The position numbers and the translations under genes are program-made. DNA of 64,000 bases from assembly GCA_050011155.1 (NCBI GenBank), contig JBEKJP010000004.1, forward strand, positions 62,001 through 126,000, given 5' to 3'. Below the pieces are notes generated by a model that had not been told where the DNA came from, did not search any database, and worked only from the letters and a program-made list of their open reading frames with translations. Every line of letters begins with the position of its first letter. Positions within the stretch are counted from its first letter, which is position 1. The DNA comes from Palsa-504 sp050011155 (GTDB taxonomy: Bacteria; Actinomycetota; Actinomycetes; Streptosporangiales; Streptosporangiaceae). Shown one piece after another: positions 42,591-51,085 of this stretch.

Positions 42591-43667
42591 GCTGCGCTCT
42601 CCGAGGGAACCTTTGCCGCGATCCTGGAGGCTGGGCCCGACGCGATGGTGTGCATCGCCGCCGACGGCCGGATCGTGCTGGTCAACGCCGAGGCGGAGCG
42701 GCTGTTCGGCTACCAGCGGGCGGAGCTTGTCGGCCAGCCGGTCGAGATCCTGGTCCCCGAGGCCGTCCGCGCCGCGCATTCCGTACACCGGGCCGGGTAC
42801 CTCGCCAGCCCGCGGCGCAGGCCGATGGGCGCGGGCCTGTCGCTCTCCGGACGCCGCCGCGATGCCAGCATCTTCCCGGCCGAGATCTCCCTGTCCGCGA
42901 TCGACACCGACGAAGGCGTCCTCGTCGCCGCGGCCATCCGGGACGTAACCGCCCAGCTTCGGCTGAAGGACCTCGAGCGTTCCAGTCAGGGCCTGGAGAG
43001 CTTCGTCTACTCGGTTTCCCACGACCTGCGGGCCCCGCTGCGGGCGATCAGCGGCTACAGCGAGGTCCTGCTCGAGGATTTCGGGGAGGTTCTCGGCGAG
43101 GAAGGCCGCGGTCATGCCGAGCGGATCGTCGCCGTCAGCGCGCAGATGGGGCAGCTTATTGATTATCTGCTCCAGTATTCGCGCGTCTCGCGGGCCGAGT
43201 TGCACCTGCAACCGGTCGATCTCGGCGCGGAGGCGGCCGGGATCGCCGAGGAGCTCCAGCGCCGGGAACCGGGCCGGCGCGTCTGCTTCGCCATCGAAAG
43301 ACCAGTCCAAGCCCGGGCGGACCGTCGGCTTATCCACACGGTCCTGGAAAACCTGCTCGGCAACGCCTGGAAGTTCACGTCCGGCCGGGACGATGCGTCG
43401 ATCGAGTTCGGGACGGTTCCGAGTGAGGACGCCGCCGTGTGCTGTTACGTGCGGGACAACGGTGTCGGCTTCGATCCCGCCTATGCGGGCAAGCTGTTCC
43501 AGCCATTCCAGCGGCTGCACCCGGCCCGCGATTTCCCCGGTATCGGCACCGGCCTGGCCAGCGTGCGGCAGATCGCGGAACGTCACGGCGGCCGTGTCTG
43601 GGCCGAGGGCGCCGTCGGAGCGGGCGCGACTTTCTATTTCACTTTGGACGGGAAGGAACGCGCATGA
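42579..43667 (+). CDS. PAS-domain sensor histidine kinase
   Basis: The product is 362 aa from GTG at 42579. A PAS domain lies at about 8-125 (LEAGPDAMVCIAADGRIVLVNAEAERLFGY). The H-box is FVYSVSHDLRAPLRAISGYSE (His148) and the HATPase is at about 235-355 (LENLLGNAWKF, RDNGVGFDP, FQPFQRLHPARDFPGIGTGLASV). The GTG sits within a 15-nt palindrome AGTTGTG-A-CACAACT (42576-42590). The stop overlaps the response-regulator ATG (43664), a clear kinase-regulator pair. The decayed copy at 55496 has the same PAS. Confidence 0.9.
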   Translation: MTQLAALSEGTFAAILEAGPDAMVCIAADGRIVLVNAEAERLFGYQRAELVGQPVEILVPEAVRAAHSVHRAGYLASPRRRPMGAGLSLSGRRRDASIFPAEISLSAIDTDEGVLVAAAIRDVTAQLRLKDLERSSQGLESFVYSVSHDLRAPLRAISGYSEVLLEDFGEVLGEEGRGHAERIVAVSAQMGQLIDYLLQYSRVSRAELHLQPVDLGAEAAGIAEELQRREPGRRVCFAIERPVQARADRRLIHTVLENLLGNAWKFTSGRDDASIEFGTVPSEDAAVCCYVRDNGVGFDPAYAGKLFQPFQRLHPARDFPGIGTGLASVRQIAERHGGRVWAEGAVGAGATFYFTLDGKERA

Positions 43668-44107
43668 ACGATAAGACCATCTTGCTGGTCGAGGACAATC
43701 CCGACGACGAGGCGCTGACGCTGCGGGCCTTCAAGAAAAACAACATCGCCAACGAGGTCGTCGTGATGCGAGACGGTGCCGAGGCGCTGGCGTACCTCTT
43801 CCCCGGCAACGGCGATGCCGTGCCGTCTCCGGCTCTCGTCCTCCTCGACTTGAATCTCCCGAAGGTCGGCGGGCTCGAGGTCTTGCAGAAGATGCGAGCC
43901 GGCGAGCGGACGCGGATGATCCCGGTGGTCGTCCTGACCAGCTCCAAACTGGAAGAGGACATCCTGGACAGCTACCGCAGCGGCGCCAATGCGTACGTGC
44001 GCAAGCCGGTAAAGTACTCCGACTTCGCCGAGGCGGTCCGCACCCTTGGCGTGTTCTGGCTGCTCTTGAACGAGCCCGTGCCCGGTCGCGGGCCGGAATC
44101 GGATTGA
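43664..44107 (+). CDS. Single-domain response regulator (Rcp1-like)
   Basis: The product is 147 aa. The receiver has acidic pocket EDNPDDE, phospho-acceptor Asp62 in LLDLNLPKVGGLEVL, Thr in VVLTSSKLEEDI and Lys in YVRKPVKYSDF. The insertion between strand 3 and helix 3 and the C-terminus VRTLGVFWLLLNEP are typical of Rcp1-type regulators of phytochrome-class kinases. The ATG overlaps the kinase stop, so this is its likely partner. With no output domain, it must act by protein-protein contact or as a phosphate relay. Confidence 0.92.
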   Translation: MNDKTILLVEDNPDDEALTLRAFKKNNIANEVVVMRDGAEALAYLFPGNGDAVPSPALVLLDLNLPKVGGLEVLQKMRAGERTRMIPVVVLTSSKLEEDILDSYRSGANAYVRKPVKYSDFAEAVRTLGVFWLLLNEPVPGRGPESD

Positions 44108-44119
44108 GGTAGGACACCC

Positions 44120-44734
44120 ATGAGCGGCGAGCAGCAGCGCACCGAGCCGGAGACGGGCAGGCCGGGGCCAGTCCATGTGCCGAGGCAAGCGGACGCCGAG
44201 ACCGCGGCCGGCGCGGACTCAGCGGGACGCAGTGCCCGCATCCTGATCGTGGAGGACGAAGCCTGGGACGCCGAGCTGGCCCAGCGCCTCCTGACCGAGG
44301 GCGGCCTCAGCCTTACCGCCGTCGTCGTCGACACCAGGGTGGCGTTCGTCGAGCAGCTGGCCGTCTTCCGGCCCGACGTGATCCTGTCCGATTACCACCT
44401 GCCCGGCTTCTCCGGCCGGGAGGCTCTCCAGATCGCCCAGCAACACTATCCGGACATACCGTTCGTCTTCTGGTCCGGTGTGCTCGGCGACGACGCGGCG
44501 GTCGAGCTCATCAAGCAGGGGGCCACCGATTACGTCCTGAAGGACCGGCCCGCCCGCCTGCCCTCGGTCATCCTGCGCGCGCTGGCCGAGGTCGGGCAGC
44601 GGGCGCGGCTAGCCCAGCTCGAAAACCAGTTGCTTGAGGCCCAGCGCCTGGCTAGCCTCGGCCAGCTAGCCGCCGCCGAGCAGGCGATGAGCCGCGTCCG
44701 CCAGCAGCTCACCGCCGCCCGCGGCGAGGAATAA
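44120..44734 (+). CDS. Response regulator with C-terminal coiled coil
   Basis: The product is 204 aa. A 38-residue low-complexity N-terminus precedes the receiver (ARILIVEDEAWDAELAQRLL, Asp91 in ILSDYHLPGFSGREAL, VFWSGVLGDDAAV, DYVLKDR). A coil follows (LAQLENQLLEAQRLASLGQLAAAEQAMSRV), reminiscent of the helix leading into a kinase, but it stops there. It lies 12 bp after the Rcp1-like gene, in the same transcript, and could scaffold the preceding kinase or feed the Kai module downstream. Confidence 0.87.
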   Translation: MSGEQQRTEPETGRPGPVHVPRQADAETAAGADSAGRSARILIVEDEAWDAELAQRLLTEGGLSLTAVVVDTRVAFVEQLAVFRPDVILSDYHLPGFSGREALQIAQQHYPDIPFVFWSGVLGDDAAVELIKQGATDYVLKDRPARLPSVILRALAEVGQRARLAQLENQLLEAQRLASLGQLAAAEQAMSRVRQQLTAARGEE

Positions 44735-44876
44735 GTCGCCTCCCGCAGCCCTTTGCGAGAGGTAATTCTCCCCGCATTTCGCCCGGGATCCGGTATGGCG
44801 ATTCGCTGCGTGGTAACCGGACTCTTAATACTTTTCGGACAGGGCGCAAAAGCTTTGCTCGGGGGAGGATGAGCGT

Positions 44877-46610
44877 ATGGATAACACGGTGCTAACGGAC
44901 TGGACGGACGGTGCGGCGGGGCCGGATCTGGAGAAGGCGCCCACGGGGATTCAGGGGCTGGACCAGATCACCGGGGGCGGCCTGCCGCTGGGCCGGGTGA
45001 CGCTGGTGGCGGGCAGCGCGGGAGCGGGCAAGACGCTGCTCGGGCTGAACTTCCTCGTCGCCGGCGCCCGCGAGTACGGCGAGCCCGGCGTGCTCATGAC
45101 CTTCGAGGAGTCGGAGGCCAAGGTCGCCCTCAACGTGCGATCGCTCGGATTCGATCTCGACGAGCTTGCGCGCAAGGGCCTGCTCGTGGTGCTCGCGTTC
45201 CGAGTGGATCCGTCCGAGATGGTCGCGGCCGGAGAGTTCGACTTCGAACCGCTCTTCGCGATCCTCGACGACGCGATCAGCCGGGTGGGCGCCAAGCGCG
45301 TCGTGCTTGACACCATCGAGGTGCTGTTCGGCGCGTTCGGCGACGACACTATCGTGCGATCGGAGCTCAGCCGGCTGGTGCGCTGGCTCGACGACCGGGG
45401 CGTCACCGTCATCTTGACCGGGGAGCGGGGCAACGGCAGCGGTCTCACCCGGCACGGGATCGAGGAGTACATCACCGACTGCGTGATCGTGCTCGACCAC
45501 CGGGTCACCGCGGAGATCTCCACCCGCCGCCTCCGCGTGGTCAAGTACCGCGGGTCGGCCCACGGCACCAACGAGTACCCCTTCCTGATCTCCGCCCGTG
45601 GCTTCACCGTGCTGCCGATCACGTCGGTCGCGCTCGACTACCAGGCCTCCGATGAGCGAGTCTCGACCGGCATCGCCCGCCTCGACCACATGCTGGGCGG
45701 CGGCATGTTCCGCGGGTCGACCCTCATGGTGAGCGGGACCGCGGGCACGGGCAAGACCTCGCTCGGCGCGCACGTGGTGAACTCGGCCTGCGAACGCGGC
45801 GAGCAGGCGCTGATGGTCTTGCTCGAGGAATCGCCGGAGCAGGTGCTGCGCAACATGCGCTCGCTCGGGCTCGACCTGCGGCCGTGGGTGACGGCGGGCT
45901 TGCTGCGCATCTGGGCGGCGCGGCCGTCCGCGTTCGGGCTGGAGACCCATCTGGCCATCCTCGCCCGGCTGATCGAGGAGGAGACGCCGTCGGTGGCGGT
46001 GCTCGACGGGATCGCGAGCCTGTCCAACGGGATCCTGACCACCGAGGTGACCTCCATCGTGGCCCGCCAGATCGACCTGCTCAAGAGCCGGGGGATCACC
46101 AGCGTGATCACGGCGCTTGGCCAGGGGGAGGATGTGAGCACGGTGAGCGTGTCGTCGATGGTGGATACCTGGCTGCTGCTGCGCAACACCGAGGCCAACG
46201 GCGAACGCAACCGGCTGCTGTTCGTGCTGAAGTCGCGGGGCACCGCCCATTCGAATCAGGTGCGGGAGTTCGTGCTCACCGATCACGGGGTCGAGCTGGT
46301 CGATGTGTATGTCGGTGCGGCGGGAGTGCTGGCGGGCTCCGCCCGCGTGACCCAGCAGGCCGCCGAGCGCGACGAGGAGCTGCGGATCGCCGAGGAACTG
46401 GCCCATCGTCGGCGTGAGCTGCACCGCAGCGTCATCGAGCGCGAGGCCCACCTGGTGACCGTGCAGGACCAGCTCGACGCCGAGCGGACGGAGATCGAAC
46501 GGATCGACCTGCGCGAGGGCCACCAGGTGGCCGATACCGAGGCGGACCGGTCGACGATGGCGGCGCGGCGCTGGGCCGACGCCGCGCCGCACGTCGGAGA
46601 ACCGCTATGA
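44877..46610 (+). CDS. kaiC: KaiC-like double-domain ATPase
   Basis: The product is 577 aa. Two RecA/KaiC domains are present: P-loops GSAGAGKT (46-53) and GTAGTGKT (287-294), and the catalytic Glu-Glu pairs Glu77-Glu78 (MTFEESEAKV) and Glu317-Glu318 (LLEESPEQV). Positions aligned with the cyanobacterial phosphosites Ser431/Thr432 read Ser426-Ser427 (VSVSSMVDTW), so autophosphorylation remains possible. Residues about 495-560 form a coiled-coil tail not found in cyanobacterial KaiC. The gene overlaps the first kaiB by 4 bp. Clock function is not implied. In non-cyanobacteria such modules often serve stress or redox responses. Confidence 0.9.
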   Translation: MDNTVLTDWTDGAAGPDLEKAPTGIQGLDQITGGGLPLGRVTLVAGSAGAGKTLLGLNFLVAGAREYGEPGVLMTFEESEAKVALNVRSLGFDLDELARKGLLVVLAFRVDPSEMVAAGEFDFEPLFAILDDAISRVGAKRVVLDTIEVLFGAFGDDTIVRSELSRLVRWLDDRGVTVILTGERGNGSGLTRHGIEEYITDCVIVLDHRVTAEISTRRLRVVKYRGSAHGTNEYPFLISARGFTVLPITSVALDYQASDERVSTGIARLDHMLGGGMFRGSTLMVSGTAGTGKTSLGAHVVNSACERGEQALMVLLEESPEQVLRNMRSLGLDLRPWVTAGLLRIWAARPSAFGLETHLAILARLIEEETPSVAVLDGIASLSNGILTTEVTSIVARQIDLLKSRGITSVITALGQGEDVSTVSVSSMVDTWLLLRNTEANGERNRLLFVLKSRGTAHSNQVREFVLTDHGVELVDVYVGAAGVLAGSARVTQQAAERDEELRIAEELAHRRRELHRSVIEREAHLVTVQDQLDAERTEIERIDLREGHQVADTEADRSTMAARRWADAAPHVGEPL

Positions 46611-46936
46611 GCCAGCCGCACATCGCGAATGACGGTACCGGTGAGCAATGGGATCTGTGCTTGTACGTGACCGATCGATCACCCAAATGCCTCCGGGCGG
46701 TCGAAAATTTGCGCCGCGCATGCGAGGAGCACCTGGCAGGCCGCTACACGATCGAGATCGTGGACCTGCTCGAGAACCCGCGCCGAGCCACCGATGACCA
46801 GATCCTGGCCGTGCCCACGGTGGTCAGGAGGCTCCCGGCGCCGATCCGTAAGGTTGTCGGCGACCTCTCAGATAGCGACCGTCTCCTCGTCGGCCTGGAG
46901 CTTCATGAGCCAGGGAGCCGACGTGATGCCCAGTAG
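46607..46936 (+). CDS. kaiB: KaiB-family protein, first copy
   Basis: The product is 109 aa, standard size. The fold residues are present: LCLYVTDRSPKCLRAVENLRR, IEIVDLLENPRRATDDQILAVPTVVRRLPAPIRKVVGDLSD, LLVGLEL. This matches the cyanobacterial KaiB sequence pattern, including the PTL/PTV turn and GDLSD. KaiB binds KaiC and is a thioredoxin-fold metamorphic protein. The ATG overlaps the kaiC stop and the end overlaps the second kaiB by 11 bp. A CLYVTDRSPKC pair of Cys is unusual. Confidence 0.9.
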   Translation: MSQPHIANDGTGEQWDLCLYVTDRSPKCLRAVENLRRACEEHLAGRYTIEIVDLLENPRRATDDQILAVPTVVRRLPAPIRKVVGDLSDSDRLLVGLELHEPGSRRDAQ

Positions 46937-47252
46937 CACGGCTGATGGTCGGCGGGCCCTGACCCTCTACGTCGATGGCGCGTCCGCGCGCTCCATCCAT
47001 GCCATCGAGACCGTGCGCCGCGTCTGCGACGAAGCGCTCGGGGGCCACGGGATCCACGTCGATCTGGAGGTCATCGACGTGCGCCAGCAGTCCGCGCTGG
47101 CCGCGCGCGACCAGGTCGTGGCGGTGCCGACGCTGATCAGGCGCGTTCCCGGCCCGCCGCGCCGGATCGTCGGCGACCTGTCCGACTCTTTCTGGGAGCG
47201 ACTCGGGCTTGGCTTCGGCGCCGCCGGAACAACCGGCGAAGACCCTGACTGA
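46926..47252 (+). CDS. kaiB: KaiB-family protein, second copy
   Basis: The product is 108 aa from ATG 46926 (GTG 46923 is possible). LTLYVDGASARSIHAIETVRRVCDEAL, VIDVRQQSALAARDQVVAVPTLIRRVPGPPRRIVGDLSD confirm the KaiB fold. It is clearly a diverged paralogue of the upstream copy. The N-terminus contains no extra domain. The tandem arrangement suggests that two KaiB types bind KaiC or the downstream kinase. It ends one base before the kinase ATG. Confidence 0.88.
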   Translation: MPSSTADGRRALTLYVDGASARSIHAIETVRRVCDEALGGHGIHVDLEVIDVRQQSALAARDQVVAVPTLIRRVPGPPRRIVGDLSDSFWERLGLGFGAAGTTGEDPD

Positions 47253-47253
47253 G

Positions 47254-48543
47254 ATGACCGGCGAAAGCCACCCGGAGGACCGCGCCGAGCTGGCCGAAGT
47301 GCGGGCCCAGTTGCGCGAGTTGCAGCAGACGATCGAGGCGATCAGGACCGGTGGCGTAGATTCACTTATTGTCGGCCCGCCCGGACAGGAGCAGGTCTAC
47401 GCCCTCGCGACCGCCGACCGCTCCTACCGGCTCATCGTCGAGGCGATGAACGAAGGCGCCGCCACTGTCTCCACTGGCGGGGTAATCCTCGACGCGAACC
47501 CGCGCCTTGGCTCGATGACCGGCCAGGACCCCTCGGAACTGATCGGGACCCCGGTCCTTGACCTGATCCCGGCGGCCCAGCGTCCCGCGTTCGCCCGGCT
47601 GCTCGATGTCGACCCAGGCGGCAGCGCACGCGGCGAAGTGACCCTGGCCGGATCTGGCGGCATGACCGTTCCTGTCCTGCTGGCGGTCAGCGGATTCGAT
47701 CTCGACGGGATGTTCCTGCGGTGCCTGATCCTGACCGATCTCACCGCCCAGCGCGCCGCGGAGAACCTGGTCCACGCCCTCACCGTCGAGCTCGAGGCCC
47801 GCGTCAAGCAGCGCACGGCTGATCTAGAGCGGTCGAATAAGAACCTGCAGACGTTCACCTACTCGGTCGCCCATGACCTGAGCACTCCGCTGCGCGGGCT
47901 GAGCGGATTCAGCGAGCTGCTGCTCGAGGAATACGGCGAGCTTCTCGGCGCGACCGGCCGCGGCTACGCCGAGCGCATCCAGGCGGCGAGCGAGCGGATG
48001 GCCGCGGTCATCGACGACCTGCTGCGCCTGTCACAGGTGTCGCGCGCCGACCTGAACCTCATACCGGTCGATCTCAGCGCGGAGGTCGTCGCGATCGCCG
48101 ACGGCTTGCGATCCCGCGATCCCGGCCGCCGGGTCAGCTTCGTCATCCAGGATGGCGTCTGGGTGACCGCGGATCACACTCTCATTCGCGCCGTGCTCGA
48201 GAACCTGCTCGAGAACGCCTGGAAGTTCACCGTCAGGCGCGACGCCGCCACCATCGAGTTCGGCGCCGCCACCGACGATGAGGCCACGATCTGCTGCTAT
48301 GTGCGCGACAACGGGGTCGGCTTCGATCCCGCCTACGTAGCCAAGCTGTTCCAGCCGTTCCAGCGACTCCACCCCGCCGGCGAGTTTCCCGGCACCGGCA
48401 CCGGCATCGGCCTCGTCAGCGTCCAGCGGATCATCGAACGCCACGGCGGGCGCACCTGGGCCCAGGGCGCTGTCGACGGCGGCGCCACCTTCTATTTCAC
48501 CCTCGTGGGTCCGAACAACGGGATCACACCAGGACTGTTGTAA
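47254..48543 (+). CDS. PAS-domain histidine kinase linked to the Kai genes
   Basis: The product is 429 aa from ATG 47254. An N-terminal coil (ELAEVRAQLRELQQTIEAIRTGGVDSLIVGPPGQEQVY) typical of kinases in KaiC-linked operons is followed by PAS (YRLIVEAMNEGAATVSTGGVILDANPRLGSMTG), a long coil and HisKA (FTYSVAHDLSTPLRGLSGF, His207) plus HATPase (NLLENAWKF, DNGVGFDP, GTGTGIGLVSV). It may play the SasA-like output role for KaiC/KaiB without a fused KaiB domain. It starts one base after the second kaiB stop. Confidence 0.9.
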   Translation: MTGESHPEDRAELAEVRAQLRELQQTIEAIRTGGVDSLIVGPPGQEQVYALATADRSYRLIVEAMNEGAATVSTGGVILDANPRLGSMTGQDPSELIGTPVLDLIPAAQRPAFARLLDVDPGGSARGEVTLAGSGGMTVPVLLAVSGFDLDGMFLRCLILTDLTAQRAAENLVHALTVELEARVKQRTADLERSNKNLQTFTYSVAHDLSTPLRGLSGFSELLLEEYGELLGATGRGYAERIQAASERMAAVIDDLLRLSQVSRADLNLIPVDLSAEVVAIADGLRSRDPGRRVSFVIQDGVWVTADHTLIRAVLENLLENAWKFTVRRDAATIEFGAATDDEATICCYVRDNGVGFDPAYVAKLFQPFQRLHPAGEFPGTGTGIGLVSVQRIIERHGGRTWAQGAVDGGATFYFTLVGPNNGITPGLL

Positions 48544-48591
48544 CGTGTAGTTAGATGTCGCCTACTTTAGGTGCTCGCCGGGGGGGCCTGG

Positions 48592-50631
48592 ATGAGAACA
48601 CGCCACGTGCGTTCCGCGCTACCGGGGACGCACCGGCCGCGCGGGCTCCGGCAGTGGTGGCTCGACCGGCCCCTGCGGGCGAAGGGCCTGATCGTGGTCG
48701 CGGTGCCGCTGATCGCCCTGATGGGCTTGACCTCGGCGAACCTGCTGCTCCAGCAGCAGGAGACCCATGAACGCAACGCCAGCCTGAACGCCCGTAACCT
48801 GGTCAGCGCGGCCGACCAGGTTCTGGCCGACGCGGTGAACGCGGAAACGGGTGTCCGCGGCTACGCATCGACCCGCCAGTCGCTCTTCCTCGGTCCTTAC
48901 TACCTGACGCTGACGCGGATCGGCGCGGACCGCGGGTCGTTGCGGCAAGCTGTTGCCATCGAGGGTTCCGCCCGCCAGCAGCGGATGGTGGACGCTACCA
49001 CCGGCCAGGTGCTATCCGATCTGGAGCAGCTGCGTTCGGCTGTCGGCCGCGGCGTCCCAGCCGGGAGCCTCCGCCGGGCGCTGGAGAGCGAGAAGACGAC
49101 CATGGACCGGCTGCGCCGCCAGGTCGCCAGTCTCGTCGGCGCCCTCACGACCCTGGTCGCCGTCCAGCACAACAAGATCACCACGTCGGAGACGAGGACC
49201 GAACTGCTCGACATCGCCGCCCTCGCGCTGGGGCTGCTGACCGGGTTGGCCGGCGTCGCCCTGTTCACCGCGAGCATCACCCGCCGGGTCGGCCAGAACG
49301 CGGAGAACGCGCGCCGGCTGGGCGAAGGGCAGCCGCTCGAGCCAATTGTCCACGCGGGTGATGAGATCGGCCGGGCCGCCGAATCACACCTCAGGGCCGA
49401 AGAGCTGCTGGCCAGCCGGGCCGCGGATCTGATAACGGCCAGGGATGCGGCCATGAAGGCCACCCGGGTGAAGAACTCGTTCCTGTCCAGCACGAGCCAC
49501 GAGCTGCGGACCCCGCTGAACTCCATTCTCGGGTTCGCGCAACTCCTGCAGATGTCCGAGCTCAGCGACGAGGACAGCGACGGCGTCGAGCGGATACTCG
49601 ATGCCGGGCGCCATCTGCTCGCGCTGATCAACGAGCTCATCGACATCGCCCGGATCGAATCGGGTGACCTGAGCCTGTCGCTCGAGCCGGCCTTGATCTG
49701 CCCGCTCATCGAAGAAACCAGCCGGCTCATGGCTCCGATCGCCGCCGGACGCTCGATCCGGATCATCCAGGACTGCCCGCATCCGGCCCTGGCGGCCCGC
49801 GTCGACCGGCAGCGGATCTCCCAGGTCCTGGTCAACCTGATCTCCAATGCCGTCAAGTACAACCACCGGGGCGGCACCATCACGGTCTCCTGCGCCGAAG
49901 CGGGCACCGACCAGGCCAGCATCGTGGTCTCCGACACCGGACCGGGCCTGTCGCCCGAGGACATCGAGCGCATTTTCGTCCCCTTCGAGCGCCTCGGCGC
50001 CGAGCGGACGGCGGTCGAGGGCACCGGGATCGGGCTGCCCCTGGCCAGAGCCCTCACCGAGGCCATGGGTGGCCGGCTGACCGCATCGAGTGTCCTCGGC
50101 CAGGGCGCGGCTTTCACCGTCAGCCTCCCGCGCGCCCAGGACCTGGTCCAGGTCCCGGCCCCCGGCCTCGCGCCCGCCGCACTGGCGCCCCGGCCGCGCG
50201 TCCCGGCCGGAGCCGGCGTCAGCATTCTCTACATCGAGGACAACCCGGCGAACGTCGAGGTGGTAGCCCGGTTCCTGAGAAGCAGGCCGAACACCAGCCT
50301 GAGGTCAGAAGGTTCTGGCCGGGCCGGCATCGAATACGCCCTCCAGAACCGGCCCGACCTCATCCTGCTCGACCTGCACCTGCCTGACCTGCACGGAAAC
50401 CAGGTACTCGTGGAACTCAAGACCGAACCCGCCACCGCCGCCATTCCCGTGGTGGTCCTTTCCGCCGACGCCTCCCGCGGCGTCATCCACCGCCTGCTCG
50501 CCGACGGCGCGCTCGCCTACCTCACCAAGCCCATCGAGCTCGCCGAACTCGGCGAGTTGCTGGACACCTTCGCCGCCGCCCGAGCCCGGGGCCAGCAGGC
50601 GCGGCCAGCTAGCCGGATAGTGCCAGCATGA
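48592..50631 (+). CDS. Hybrid membrane histidine kinase with CHASE3 sensor and receiver
   Basis: The product is 679 aa from ATG 48592 (GTG 48571 would add seven residues). Two membrane helices (about 33-53 and 208-228) flank a CHASE3-type extracytoplasmic domain (ARNLVSAADQVLADAVNAETGVRGY). Then come HisKA (FLSSTSHELRTPLNSILGFAQ, His303), HATPase (NLISNAVKY, DTGPGLSPED, GTGIGLPLAR) and a C-terminal receiver with Asp594 (LILLDLHLPDL). Its stop overlaps the next receiver gene (ATGA at 50628). A relay His to Asp to another Asp is plausible. Confidence 0.9.
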   Translation: MRTRHVRSALPGTHRPRGLRQWWLDRPLRAKGLIVVAVPLIALMGLTSANLLLQQQETHERNASLNARNLVSAADQVLADAVNAETGVRGYASTRQSLFLGPYYLTLTRIGADRGSLRQAVAIEGSARQQRMVDATTGQVLSDLEQLRSAVGRGVPAGSLRRALESEKTTMDRLRRQVASLVGALTTLVAVQHNKITTSETRTELLDIAALALGLLTGLAGVALFTASITRRVGQNAENARRLGEGQPLEPIVHAGDEIGRAAESHLRAEELLASRAADLITARDAAMKATRVKNSFLSSTSHELRTPLNSILGFAQLLQMSELSDEDSDGVERILDAGRHLLALINELIDIARIESGDLSLSLEPALICPLIEETSRLMAPIAAGRSIRIIQDCPHPALAARVDRQRISQVLVNLISNAVKYNHRGGTITVSCAEAGTDQASIVVSDTGPGLSPEDIERIFVPFERLGAERTAVEGTGIGLPLARALTEAMGGRLTASSVLGQGAAFTVSLPRAQDLVQVPAPGLAPAALAPRPRVPAGAGVSILYIEDNPANVEVVARFLRSRPNTSLRSEGSGRAGIEYALQNRPDLILLDLHLPDLHGNQVLVELKTEPATAAIPVVVLSADASRGVIHRLLADGALAYLTKPIELAELGELLDTFAAARARGQQARPASRIVPA

Positions 50632-51005
50632 GCGGCCCGGTGAGCAACGCGATGCTTTATATCGAGGATAACGAGAACAACATCGCCTTGGTCCAAGCGC
50701 TGCTCAAGCGCCGCCCCAAAATCGAGTTGCACGTGGCCATGACCGGCCGCGACGGCGTCCAGGCCGCCATCGACAAACGGCCCGGCCTCATCCTGCTCGA
50801 CAACCGCCTCCCCGACGCGACCGGCCACGAGATCCTGCGCGAACTCACCGCCACGCCGGCCACCGCGGCGATCCCCGTGGTCGTCCTCAGCGGCGACTCC
50901 GGCGAGGTCATCGATGAGCTGCTCGCCGACGGAGCCGCTGAGTCGGTCGGGAAGCCGTTCGATATCCACCAGTTCATCGCCATGATCGACCGCTACCTTC
51001 CCTGA
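50628..51005 (+). CDS. Single-domain response regulator
   Basis: The product is 125 aa. The receiver has acidic residues YIEDNENN, phospho-acceptor Asp58 (LILLDNRLPDATGHEIL), Ser in VVLSGDSG and Lys near SVGKPFDIHQF. It is closely similar to the receiver at the end of the preceding hybrid kinase (LYIEDN start, ILLDxxLPD), suggesting a tandem receiver duplication. No output domain is present. Confidence 0.9.
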   Translation: MSGPVSNAMLYIEDNENNIALVQALLKRRPKIELHVAMTGRDGVQAAIDKRPGLILLDNRLPDATGHEILRELTATPATAAIPVVVLSGDSGEVIDELLADGAAESVGKPFDIHQFIAMIDRYLP

Positions 51006-51029
51006 CGACCTCTGTTCCAGGTGGTGCCA

Positions 51030-51064
51030 GTACCAGGATAAGTAGTGTCTAGGTACCTGGATAA
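51030..51064. promoter_or_regulatory. Direct repeat GTACC(A/T)GGATAA, two copies
   Basis: GTACCAGGATAA at 51030-51041 and GTACCTGGATAA at 51053-51064 are spaced 23 bp apart (about two helical turns), just upstream of the exporter ATG at 51086. They form a likely operator for an unidentified regulator. Confidence 0.45.
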
Positions 51065-51085
51065 CAATGGCGCCAGGCTGGATGC

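Noticed and set aside
44892..46592. 566-codon frame opposite kaiC
   Set aside because: Antisense shadow of a gene with two intact P-loops; His/Arg/Gln-rich nonsense.
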